A DNA stretch of 29,857 bases from contig DAOUVA010000002.1 of assembly GCA_030667885.1 (NCBI GenBank), forward strand, positions 1 to 29,857. Direction: 5' to 3'. The position numbers were made by a program, and so were the translations under genes. Position 1 is the first letter of the stretch. Each line of letters starts with the position of its first letter. Positions 17,172 through 24,655 of the stretch are shown here, in pieces. The stretch is from Phycisphaerae bacterium. GTDB lineage: Bacteria; Planctomycetota; Phycisphaerae; Sedimentisphaerales; Anaerobacaceae. Under the pieces are notes generated by a model. It made no database searches, had not been told where the DNA came from, and was given only the letters and a program-made list of their open reading frames with translations.

Positions 17172-17531
17172 TTATTTCACATCTATCGCCAATTCGATTT
17201 GTCGGTATTTTTTCTGAAGAAGCCGAATATATGCTTTGTGGCGAAGAGTATTCTTCACCATCTCACCGACCTCGGTTTCCAGGCTGACATCATTGCCGTT
17301 TGATTTTACAGTAGTCTTTTTGGGCTGGTAAATCTGCGCCTCGATTTCGCTTAAATCAGTAGCTCCGGAGGAATCCAGTGCTTTGGCAAGTAATTCTTTG
17401 AACTTGACATCAACCCTGCGGTATTCCGGTGTCTGAAGATTAGCAACATTATTGGCAATTGCCTTCTGGCGCAGGCTTTCAGCCCTTATACCAGCCTCGA
17501 TAATGTCAACTATATTGTTTGTTTTAGACAT
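17172..17531 (-). CDS. flgB: Proximal rod protein FlgB
   Basis: 119 residues, slightly short for the family (about 130). The signature IANNVANLQTPEYRRVDVKF is present, and the C-terminus ends with a rod-type helix (YIRLLQKKYRQIELAIDVK). It is the first gene of the long minus-strand operon. The sigma-54 promoter at 17582-17597 puts the transcription start about 40 nt before the ATG. The Shine-Dalgarno is weak (GAAAG about 6 nt upstream). Confidence 0.93.
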   Translation of the reverse strand: MSKTNNIVDIIEAGIRAESLRQKAIANNVANLQTPEYRRVDVKFKELLAKALDSSGATDLSEIEAQIYQPKKTTVKSNGNDVSLETEVGEMVKNTLRHKAYIRLLQKKYRQIELAIDVK

Positions 17532-17581
17532 CTATAGCTTTCAAAAACAGCACACAAAATTGTCTCTACAGTTTAAGAATT

Positions 17582-17597
17582 AGCAAAAATCGTGCCA
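17582..17597 (-). promoter_or_regulatory. Sigma-54 promoter of the flgB-to-motB operon
   Basis: On the minus strand: TGGCAC, GATTT, TTGCT, a full match to the -24/-12 consensus including the G and purine after CAC. The predicted start is near 17571, giving a 40-nt leader before flgB. Confidence 0.88.
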
Positions 17598-17921
17598 AAC
17601 AATCAAAATCAGCCATTTCCAATCTATTAGCTGCTTTTTTGCACTAAAAATGGCCTAAAACATAATTAACCTCCAATTTGAGCGGGAGCAACGATGTCAG
17701 AATCCTATACATTCACAAATGCTTTTTTTACATTTCCCATTCTCTACAAAGACTTTCGAATTCACCCCGGTAAAACCGGAAATTCTTTCCTGTTGCTCGG
17801 AATATCTCGCCGCAACCAAAGCTAACCAAAAGTCATTTTCAATTAGCTATCATCATTTTAGTGCTTGTAACCACTAGCGAAACAAAGGGTTATGGCATTT
17901 TGTAAAACTACTCCCAAATAG

Positions 17922-17937
17922 TGGCACATCAGTTGCT
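17922..17937 (+). promoter_or_regulatory. Sigma-54 promoter of fliK
   Basis: TGGCAC, ATCAG, TTGCT, a full match to the -24/-12 core. The predicted transcription start is near 17948, only about 4 nt before the fliK ATG at 17952, so the messenger would be almost leaderless. Confidence 0.85.
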
Positions 17938-17951
17938 ATTAGTAATACTGT

Positions 17952-19748
17952 ATGGATATATGTCTGTTAAAAGATGTACTTGCAGATAATGTTGGCACTA
18001 AACCAGCTTCATTGAAAGTTGTTGCAAACCCGCGTACAAAGCAGCCTATCGCAATAACGACTAGCAACGTCCATCCAACTGATACCGGCAAAACAGTAAC
18101 GACCGATAATTCACGACTTATTGCTCAAAATAAGCCCACTATCCCGCTATCAAATAACTTTAGCCATACACTCAGCAAAAAAATAATGACCAAAACCTCC
18201 CGGAACGCTCAGCCTAATCAGCTTAACAAGGGAAAAAGAAAAGAGCGAGACCAGAACTCCGGGACGCTTTCTGAGATGGTACATCCTGCTAAATCTATGG
18301 TTCAAGGGCAACTAACTCAGCCTGTAGTGCTTAATAAAGCTGCTAATGCAAAAGTCCTAAACCAGTTCCAGCAACAAGTAGAAAGCCAGGCTCCTGCTAA
18401 TGCAAAAGTCCCAAACCAGTTCCAGCAACAAGTAGAAAACCCGGCTCATGGTAAAACTGTTCGGCTAATCGCCAACTCCAACGTCCCCAGCACCGACCAA
18501 ATAGTACCTGCAGCCTTCAAGCCGGTAAATAAACCTATTCAGTCAACCACTGGCCAGGGCCGGATTAAATCCGAAATCACTTTACCGTCTGCCTCTGAGA
18601 GCCTTCTCATTGCCAATGCTCAGTCTGAAAAGGGCAGGGATACCGGAAAACGGCAAGCATCTGACAAAGCATCAGTTTCTGAAAGTCCAAAAATACCCGA
18701 AACAAATAAAACAGCTATTACTTCAACATTCCCTTCCAGCCGGCTAAATCAGCAAAGCGGCAAAGAAGTGACATCGCAAACGCTACTCGGCAACAACAAA
18801 ACAACTGTTGACAGTGAACAATCGGCTGTCACAAACAAGCCCTTTGCTCCTGACAGTTCAAAAACACAGCTATCAAACGCCACATTTGCTGCTCCAACTG
18901 ACCAATCGTCTCATCCTCAGCAGAAGGTATTGATTGGTCAGGAAAGCCCCACACTGATTGCGGAGGAAGCAACACCCAGCAAAGCGGATACTGACCAGAA
19001 AGGCCATCGTGGCAAAACGGAGCTCTTTGAGTTGCCGGAAAAGAACAGCGTTCCTCTCGATAATCTCTCTGTCAAAGCTATGGCACAGAAGATGAGCCGA
19101 CCACAGGTGCAGTCATCCGCTTTACAAGCGGGAAATAGCAACAATTCACTCGTCGATCAGAGCTCCAATCCGAATATGGAGCCGGGCGAGCAGGTACTTG
19201 TTGGCGGAAACATCCAGCCCGCCATTACAGAACCGTCGCCGGCCTCCACTGCATTCACGAAGATTACCGGTAATGCTGATTCCGGCGACAGTGTTGGCAG
19301 TCAAATTCAGGAGTCTATCCACAGCTCTTTCCGCACGGGCAATCAGCAGATTGTTATTCGGCTCAATCCGCCTGAACTCGGCAAAGTTGCTATAAAATTC
19401 GCGGAGCAGGGCGATAATATCACGGGTTTATTGCAGGTTGATAAGCCGCAAACCAGAGACCAGATACAGCAGGTGCTGCCTGAGATAATCCAAAATCTTC
19501 AAAACTCAGGCATTAGGATAGAAAAACTTGAAGTTGTATTAACAAACCAGCAGGAGCAGCAAACTTTGAAAGATCAATCATCAACTGCAGGACAGAACAG
19601 CTGGGCTGAGCAGCAAAGCTCACCGAATTCTGAATCGCAGAGAAATAATACCACTTACAACGAATGGCTGACAAATATTGACAATATCCCTGAATATATG
19701 GAACCGCAGGTGCAGCTTACTGACAACTCCATAAATATGTTGATATAA
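17952..19748 (+). CDS. fliK: Flagellar hook-length control protein FliK
   Basis: 598 residues. FliK is a secreted ruler whose C-terminal domain makes FlhB switch substrates. The long N-terminal part is Gln/Ser/Thr-rich and low in conservation, as in other FliK proteins. It includes an 18-residue tandem repeat (about 131-166). The C-terminal domain carries the hallmark QIVIRLNPPELGKVAIKF (about 466-483), then LEVVLTNQQEQ. No Shine-Dalgarno precedes the ATG, and a sigma-54 promoter ends just before it. Hook genes flgD and flgE, often downstream, are replaced here by glycosyltransferases. The last 138 bp recur downstream at 23974-24111. Confidence 0.85.
   Translation: MDICLLKDVLADNVGTKPASLKVVANPRTKQPIAITTSNVHPTDTGKTVTTDNSRLIAQNKPTIPLSNNFSHTLSKKIMTKTSRNAQPNQLNKGKRKERDQNSGTLSEMVHPAKSMVQGQLTQPVVLNKAANAKVLNQFQQQVESQAPANAKVPNQFQQQVENPAHGKTVRLIANSNVPSTDQIVPAAFKPVNKPIQSTTGQGRIKSEITLPSASESLLIANAQSEKGRDTGKRQASDKASVSESPKIPETNKTAITSTFPSSRLNQQSGKEVTSQTLLGNNKTTVDSEQSAVTNKPFAPDSSKTQLSNATFAAPTDQSSHPQQKVLIGQESPTLIAEEATPSKADTDQKGHRGKTELFELPEKNSVPLDNLSVKAMAQKMSRPQVQSSALQAGNSNNSLVDQSSNPNMEPGEQVLVGGNIQPAITEPSPASTAFTKITGNADSGDSVGSQIQESIHSSFRTGNQQIVIRLNPPELGKVAIKFAEQGDNITGLLQVDKPQTRDQIQQVLPEIIQNLQNSGIRIEKLEVVLTNQQEQQTLKDQSSTAGQNSWAEQQSSPNSESQRNNTTYNEWLTNIDNIPEYMEPQVQLTDNSINMLI
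18342..18449 (+). repeat. 54-bp tandem duplication in fliK
   Basis: Two adjacent 54-bp units (18342-18395 and 18396-18449) encode 18-residue copies, NAKVLNQFQQQVESQAPA and NAKVPNQFQQQVENPAHG. They fall in the ruler part of FliK, so unit number could alter protein length in frame. Confidence 0.9.
19611..19748 (+). repeat. Direct repeat, copy A: 3' end of fliK
   Basis: These 138 bp recur in the same orientation at 23974-24111. The last part (19665-19742 against 24028-24105) is 78 bp without a mismatch. Together the two copies bracket the glycosyltransferase cassette. Confidence 0.92.
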
Positions 19749-19790
19749 ATGCATTAAATCATGGTGAGTCAGGGAAAAGATAAAGACTTA

Positions 19791-19807
19791 CTCTCGCTGG
19801 GCGAGAG
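19791..19807 (+). terminator. Weak hairpin after fliK
   Basis: CTCTCG, loop CTGGG, CGAGAG forms a 6-bp stem. A run of six T follows about 14 nt later at 19822-19827. The distance makes this a poor intrinsic terminator; it may instead attenuate or only partly separate fliK from the transferase genes. Confidence 0.3.
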
Positions 19808-19848
19808 ACTTAATAATCGAATTTTTTGAAGTAAAACACACTGATTAG

Positions 19849-21387
19849 ATGACAGAAAGGCATTCCAATAATGCTGACCTGCTTCACCATTCAGGCGTAT
19901 CAGCTTATCAAAATGGTGATCTTAAAACAGCTTTAGAGTTTGTTCTCAAAGCAATCAAAATCAACAGTAATGTACCTAAGTACTATAATACATTTGGAGT
20001 GATTTTGGCTCAGGCAGGCAGAGAACAAGCCGCTATCAAAGCATACCAAAAAGCAATCGCGTTAAACAACGATTACGGAGAGGCTTATAGTAATTTAGGC
20101 AACTGTCTGCAAAAGCAAAATAAGTATGCCGAATCCATCGAATATTACGCCAAGGCAACAAAGTTAAACCCTGATTATGTTGAGTCCTACAATAATTTGG
20201 CGGCTGCGCTCTATAAACTCGGCAATTTCAAAGCGGCAATAGAAAATTGCCGCAAGGCCATTAAGCTGAAGGATAATTACGCTGAAGCTTACAATACCTT
20301 AGCTGCTGCATTGCAAGCCGAACAGAGATTTGATGAGGCCATAGAATGTTACGACAAAACCGTGGAATATGCACCTGACTATGCCGAAGCTTACTATTCT
20401 CGTGGGATGTTATATTTGTGTAATGGTGAGTTTGCAAAAGGCTGGGACGATTATCAATGGCGATTAAAAACAGAGAAAACAAAAGTTATATTACGATACG
20501 ATAAGCCCTGGTGGCAGGGAGAAAATTTCCAGGGTAAAACTCTTTTAGTACAATCCGAACAGGGGTTTGGAGATAGCATCCAGTTTGTAAGATACCTGCC
20601 GATGGCCAAAGAGAGAGGGGGAACGGTAATATTGGCTGAAAAATCCGAGCTTATCGGACTCTTCCAGAATTTAGAGGGTATCGATGATTTAGTGGACCTC
20701 AGGGAACTTACAGATGTGGATGTTAAATATGACTTATATATACCACTATTGAATTTGCCAGCCATTTTCGATACGAAAATAGACAATATTCCCGCCCGGA
20801 TACTGTATCTTTCCGCAAAAGCTTCAAAAATCGCGTATTGGCATGATAAAATTAAAACAGATGCCTTTAAGATTGGTATAGCCTGGTCGGGCAATCCGGA
20901 ACACGCCAACGACCATAACCGTTCATGTGCTCTGAAGTATTTTACTCGACTGGCTAAAATTAAGAATGTTAAATTATTCAGCCTGCAAAAAGGTTCTGGC
21001 ATCAAGCAAATAAACAATTGGCCTGAGGATCTGGAGCTAATCAACCTTGGACAGAAATTCGAGGATTTTACTGACACTGCAGCCGCTATTGAAAATATGG
21101 ACCTGACAATCTCGGTTGACACTTCCGTGGCACATCTGGCAGGAGCAATGGGCAAAGCCACTTGGCTGCTTATTCCTTACGAATCTGACTGGCGATGGAT
21201 GCTGGAAAGAGAAGACAGTCCCTGGTATCCAACAATAAAGCTGTTTAGACAAAAACGACATGGCAACTGGGATGGTGTTTTTCAATGTGTCTCTGAGCAA
21301 TTGAAAATCTTAATAGAAAAACAAATGGTCACAAATAACAAATATTCAGGAGCAGAAAATGATTCCAGTTATAATTCCAGGTTATAA
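19849..21387 (+). CDS. TPR-domain glycosyltransferase, GT9-like
   Basis: 512 residues. The N-terminal third (about 10-205) holds five to six TPR units (for example AYSNLGNCLQKQNKYAESIE). The C-terminal domain resembles heptosyltransferase-like GT9 enzymes, with GFGDSIQFVRYLP at about 239-251, IGIAWSGNP at about 342-350, and the donor-site motif VDTSVAHLAGAMGK at about 423-436. Such TPR-GT fusions transfer sugars to proteins or surface polymers. Next to fliK and upstream of flagellin, flagellin or another filament protein is the likely acceptor (inferred). There is no strong Shine-Dalgarno before the ATG. The 3' end overlaps the next gene by 29 bp. Confidence 0.85.
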   Translation: MTERHSNNADLLHHSGVSAYQNGDLKTALEFVLKAIKINSNVPKYYNTFGVILAQAGREQAAIKAYQKAIALNNDYGEAYSNLGNCLQKQNKYAESIEYYAKATKLNPDYVESYNNLAAALYKLGNFKAAIENCRKAIKLKDNYAEAYNTLAAALQAEQRFDEAIECYDKTVEYAPDYAEAYYSRGMLYLCNGEFAKGWDDYQWRLKTEKTKVILRYDKPWWQGENFQGKTLLVQSEQGFGDSIQFVRYLPMAKERGGTVILAEKSELIGLFQNLEGIDDLVDLRELTDVDVKYDLYIPLLNLPAIFDTKIDNIPARILYLSAKASKIAYWHDKIKTDAFKIGIAWSGNPEHANDHNRSCALKYFTRLAKIKNVKLFSLQKGSGIKQINNWPEDLELINLGQKFEDFTDTAAAIENMDLTISVDTSVAHLAGAMGKATWLLIPYESDWRWMLEREDSPWYPTIKLFRQKRHGNWDGVFQCVSEQLKILIEKQMVTNNKYSGAENDSSYNSRL

Positions 21388-22153
21388 AAATAAGGACCAG
21401 CTTGAACAATGTATTGACAAATTAAAGAACCAAACTGTTCCCGTAGAGATATTTATCAGGGACAACTGCGATAACAACGTCTATTTTACCGCAGCGGTAA
21501 ACGAGGGAATTAAAAAATTTCTTAATGAACCCTGTCAATATATGCTTATTTTGAATCAGGATATGTATCTTGCCCCTGACGCAGTCGAAAAAATGGCGAC
21601 ATTTATGGATTCCCATCAACGCTGCGGCATAGGCACACCACTGCAGTTATATAGCAAAAATCCTGACTATGCAATTTATGCCGGCTGTTTCGAAGCGTTT
21701 CCTGCAGGAAAACATAAGCATGGCCCTCTGTCACAATTTACACGAGATGAAGAGATCTTTTGGGGAAATGGCGCATGTATGATATTTAGAAAAGAGATGA
21801 TCGTGGAAATTGGTTTGCTGGACGAAAATTTTGTTTTCATAGGCAGTGACAGTGATTATTGTTTTACCGCCAGAGCAAGGGGATGGCAGGTATGGATAAT
21901 TACATCAGCAAAAGGAATTCACGAACACGGTGCTTCAGGAGCCGTCTCTGATCCCGAAATTTCAAAACTAAAAATAAACGACATGATTTATTTCGGCAAA
22001 AAATGGCTCACCGGTGATTTGTACAGGCACTTGGCTTACGAAGGCAAAAGCTGCAGCCCGGAAATAGTCGCGGAAATTATGAGCCAATACTGCAAAGCCA
22101 AAACCGAATTGGAACAACAGACTGTTGTGAAAAGTACAAAGACAGCTCATTGA
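21359..22153 (+). CDS. Glycosyltransferase family 2
   Basis: 264 residues. The GT-A fold is indicated by the N-terminal VIIPGYKNKDQLEQCIDKL, the DxD-like motif LNQDMYL at about 65-71, GNGACMIFRKE at about 136-146, and GSDSDYCFTARARGW at about 162-176, which resembles rhamnosyltransferase-like GT2 enzymes. No membrane helix is seen, so the enzyme is probably cytoplasmic. AGGAG lies 6 nt before the ATG. The gene overlaps the GT9-like gene by 29 bp, so the two are co-expressed. The donor sugar cannot be told from sequence. Confidence 0.88.
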   Translation: MIPVIIPGYKNKDQLEQCIDKLKNQTVPVEIFIRDNCDNNVYFTAAVNEGIKKFLNEPCQYMLILNQDMYLAPDAVEKMATFMDSHQRCGIGTPLQLYSKNPDYAIYAGCFEAFPAGKHKHGPLSQFTRDEEIFWGNGACMIFRKEMIVEIGLLDENFVFIGSDSDYCFTARARGWQVWIITSAKGIHEHGASGAVSDPEISKLKINDMIYFGKKWLTGDLYRHLAYEGKSCSPEIVAEIMSQYCKAKTELEQQTVVKSTKTAH

Positions 22154-22170
22154 ATGTGATGGAGAAAAAA

Positions 22171-22335
22171 ATGCTTCCTGACACTGCACTTGAGCCGTTA
22201 AGCAAAATCAAACATTATTGTTTTAAGGGAAAAAGAAATTTTAGAAGAGTTAACGATTCTTTTGAGCAAATCCTGGGATATAGTTCAGAAGAACTTTTTG
22301 ACCATCCCTATGTTAATCTGATACTTCCGGTATGA
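22171..22335 (+). pseudogene. Truncated PAS-domain fragment
   Basis: A 54-residue frame containing the first half of a PAS domain: RRVNDSFEQILGYSSEELF, then DHPYVNLILPV and stop. In intact PAS sensors the HP.D segment continues into the second half of the fold, which is missing here. The ATG at 22171 has GGAG 6 nt upstream. A TTG at 22150 is also in frame. The stop overlaps the ATG of the next gene by 4 nt (ATGA), so translating this remnant may feed ribosomes into the GT4 gene. It is probably a relic of a sensor kinase or sigma-54 activator gene, cut by rearrangement. Confidence 0.65.
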
Positions 22336-23942
22336 CAAATAAAAAACACATATGGGCAAGCCTTGACGACTACCATCTTCCTGCGGCTGGGTTGGAACGA
22401 GTGGGACGCAATATGGCTAACAACTTCTTCTTTCGTGCGCTTATGCGTCACGGAACTTTTGATGAATACCACTTTTTTTTAGCAAACTCCGCACACCGCA
22501 AGCTCTTCATGGAAAAGCACGGGCAATTCCTCGAAGAAGTCGGCATTAAAAGCAAGATCAGGCTGTTGGACAGACTTGATTTAATAAGCATGCTGCGAGA
22601 AGTGAATTACACCGTGTTTCACCAAAGCGACCACGTATCACTGTTCAATTCCCTTTGCTGCGTCAGAAACAGCCTGGCCGCCAGGGTTCCGGTAACTTCC
22701 TTCATTCATTCGGTCAGCTACCAGCAAAATATGTGCAAATACATGGAGATGGCTACCTGCGGTTCAAACGAAAACGATGCTATCATTTGCTCTTCGAACT
22801 GTGGAAAACAGGTTCTGTCAAATTGCTTCTCATCCCTTCAGTCCAACCTCAAAATCCCGATAGCTAAAGTCCAGTTGCGTGTGATTCCGCTGGGTATCGA
22901 CCTGGGAGTGGGCAGATCAGAAAAATCAACAGCACGCCAGGCGCTAAACCTGAATGACAGTGAGATTATCGCCCTGTGTTTTGGAAGGTTTTCCGATTTC
23001 GATAAGATGGACCTTTTCCCGCTGCTTCAAGCCTTCAGACGAATTAACCCCAATGGTAAACCATGGCGCCTTATTCTGGCAGGTGCTTTGCACGAGCCAA
23101 CTTATCTGGAGATGACAAAGCTCTGGACAAAGGCTCTAAAGCTGGATAACAATACAACCTTTATTGTCGATCCTGCCGATGACGCCAAGTCCAATCTATA
23201 TGCTGCTGCGGATTTCTTCGTATCCATAGCTGATAATGTGCAGGAAACTTTCGGGCTAACTCTGCTCGAAGCCATGGACGCTGGCTTACCTTTACTCGTA
23301 TCTGACTTTGATGGATATAGTGAGCTATGCAGCGACGAGGTGGGAATACGAGTTCCTACGCGATGGGGACGTGTGGACCAGCTTCAGGAAATCCAGGCGG
23401 TGATGGACGAACGAACGGCTCACAGGCTTGCTGCACAATCTTTGAGCGTTGACGTCCCCGCCTTGGCTAAAGGCATGGAGATCCTGTTTAGTAACCAAAA
23501 AAGTCGCCAAAAAATGAGCAAAGCCTCACGCAAAAGATTCGATGAGCATTTTGACCACAAACGGTTGATATTAAATCTCGAATCATTGTGGAACGAGTTA
23601 AAGGCCGGCTTCAAACCTGTGGACACTCGTCCCGATCCAATGTCCATACGCGTTTTTGATACTTTTTCTCATTACGTAACTGGTTTTATGAATGACGATG
23701 ATGTGGTTGTCACCAGCGAATTTGGGGCCTTACTGCGCGAATCGGGAAACTTCTACCCGCTGTTAGCCGGAATGCAGAACGTGGTGGATTGGTCAAAGGT
23801 GGTTTCTTTGCTCACCGTAGCGGCCAAACCAATCAACATGAAGAACCTTTTGAACTCGCCAACAGATAGAAACTGGAAAACCCGGTACACCATTGCCTGG
23901 ATGCTCAAGCATGATCTCTTAGAAAGAATCGAATCCGCCTGA
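22332..23942 (+). CDS. Glycosyltransferase family 4 with C-terminal extension
   Basis: 536 residues. The GT-B fold is shown by LERVGRNMANN near the N-terminus, VIPLGIDLGVGRS at about 184-196 opening the second domain, ALCFGRFSDFDKMDL at about 214-228, and the E-x7-E region ETFGLTLLEAMDAGLPLLVS at about 305-324. After about residue 435 there is an extra domain of about 100 residues of unknown function, ending in a helical TRYTIAWMLKHDLLE. The start overlaps the PAS remnant by 4 nt and has no clear Shine-Dalgarno. The last two codons and the stop lie inside sequence copied from fliK, so the 3' end was shaped by recombination. Confidence 0.85.
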   Translation: MTNKKHIWASLDDYHLPAAGLERVGRNMANNFFFRALMRHGTFDEYHFFLANSAHRKLFMEKHGQFLEEVGIKSKIRLLDRLDLISMLREVNYTVFHQSDHVSLFNSLCCVRNSLAARVPVTSFIHSVSYQQNMCKYMEMATCGSNENDAIICSSNCGKQVLSNCFSSLQSNLKIPIAKVQLRVIPLGIDLGVGRSEKSTARQALNLNDSEIIALCFGRFSDFDKMDLFPLLQAFRRINPNGKPWRLILAGALHEPTYLEMTKLWTKALKLDNNTTFIVDPADDAKSNLYAAADFFVSIADNVQETFGLTLLEAMDAGLPLLVSDFDGYSELCSDEVGIRVPTRWGRVDQLQEIQAVMDERTAHRLAAQSLSVDVPALAKGMEILFSNQKSRQKMSKASRKRFDEHFDHKRLILNLESLWNELKAGFKPVDTRPDPMSIRVFDTFSHYVTGFMNDDDVVVTSEFGALLRESGNFYPLLAGMQNVVDWSKVVSLLTVAAKPINMKNLLNSPTDRNWKTRYTIAWMLKHDLLERIESA

Positions 23943-24111
23943 ACTCGGCAAAGTTGCTATAAAATTCGTTGGGCAGCAAAGCTCACCGAATCCTGAATTG
24001 CAAAGAAATAATATTATCTACAGTGAGTGGCTGACAAATATTGACAATATCCCTGAATATATGGAACCGCAGGTGCAGCTTACTGACAACTCCATAAATA
24101 TGTTGGTATAA
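23932..24111 (+). pseudogene. Remnant of a second fliK 3' end (direct repeat copy B)
   Basis: Bases 23932-23968 equal fliK 19365-19401 (37 bp, no mismatch), and 23974-24111 match fliK 19611-19748. The intervening segment is missing (net 204 bp, 68 codons), so the fliK frame is kept: NPPELGKVAIKF joins to QQSSPN and runs to a stop at 24109-24111. There are 10 differences clustered at 23992-24027, all transitions, flanked by identical blocks. The fragment has no start codon of its own in that frame and lacks most of the C-terminal domain. Confidence 0.93.
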
Positions 24112-24655
24112 AACTTCTTATCTTCTTTTTTTCTCGTCTCCAGCGGTGTAACACGCGCTTATCAGTATCCCTATCACGAATTTTACAGGTCTGTCAGTTT
24201 TTTAACCCGTATTTCCCAGATGAAGCCGTGCAAGGTCTGTACAAAAGCAGGTATTGGAAGAAAAGCGGGGCATAAAAAAACGTGTTATTATCGGAATCTC
24301 CACAAAAGCTGCTTCGAAAACCAAATTTTTGATTGTTCGAGGTAATTTTGGTGAGATTATTGACATTGTAATGAGAAAGTTATGTTGTTTAAGAATTTAT
24401 TTGGAAAATGTCGGTTTAAACATCTTTTAACCGGCCCCATCCACTATTATCAGTATGGTTATCAACGATATTACAACACCTTTAGTTTTGTGGTAATTGC
24501 TTGCCAAAAAAGGGCTTAAGTTTTTCTTCTCCCAATCGAAAATGCACATTGAAAGGGGTTTTTCACCCTCGATGTGCTTGTTGCGCATTGAAGCAGGAAA
24601 TGAGGCTTGATAGGCCCTTAAGAGTAAACGTTTATTTTTTAAAGGAGTCAAGAAT
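24112..24655. other. Long non-coding region before flagellin
   Basis: About 545 bp with no convincing gene. It holds a 41-codon Cys-rich frame (24220-24345, no ribosome binding site), a stem-loop at 24544-24577, and the flagellin ribosome binding site AAAGGAG at 24641-24647. No clear sigma-28 promoter (TAAA-N15-GCCGATAA) or correctly spaced sigma-54 promoter could be found, so the flagellin promoter is unresolved. Confidence 0.6.
24544..24577 (+). promoter_or_regulatory. Stem-loop upstream of flagellin
   Basis: GCACATTGA pairs with TCGATGTGC (one G-T pair), and the stem continues after a 2-nt bulge as GGG/CCC around a T-rich loop. It lies about 80 nt before the flagellin ATG, with no following T-run. 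It is more likely a leader stability element than a terminator. Function is inferred. Confidence 0.35.

Larger units (their letters stand above)
17532..17951. promoter_or_regulatory. Divergent regulatory region between flgB and fliK
   Basis: A 420-bp non-coding region with two outward-facing sigma-54 promoters (17582-17597 minus, 17922-17937 plus). The roughly 320 bp between them is AT-rich. It contains a short palindrome, CCGGTAAAACCGG, near 17768-17780, and an inverted pair TAACC/GGTTA near 17867-17893. Such sites could bind a sigma-54 activator, but this is inference. A 20-bp segment at 17605-17624 recurs almost exactly before another sigma-54 promoter (see findings). No ORF of note is present. 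Confidence 0.7.

Noticed and set aside
17994..18009. TGGCAC-N5-CAGCT inside the start of fliK
   Set aside because: The -12 element lacks TT and the site lies within coding sequence, so it is probably chance.
20454..21161. 235-codon minus-strand frame opposite the GT9-like gene
   Set aside because: Antisense shadow. The plus strand has clear transferase motifs across the same span.
24185..24206. ACAG-GT-CTGT followed by T-rich sequence as a terminator
   Set aside because: The loop would be only 2 nt and the stem 4 bp, too weak to support.
24248..24365. Possible csrA-like frame (VIIGIST... then IVRGNFGEII)
   Set aside because: Only a vague resemblance to CsrA. The conserved MLVLSRK start is missing and a stop lies just upstream.
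24487..24505. Possible sigma-54 site TGGTAA...TTGCC before flagellin
   Set aside because: The GG and GC elements are one base too close and CAC is absent. Sigma-54 spacing is strict.
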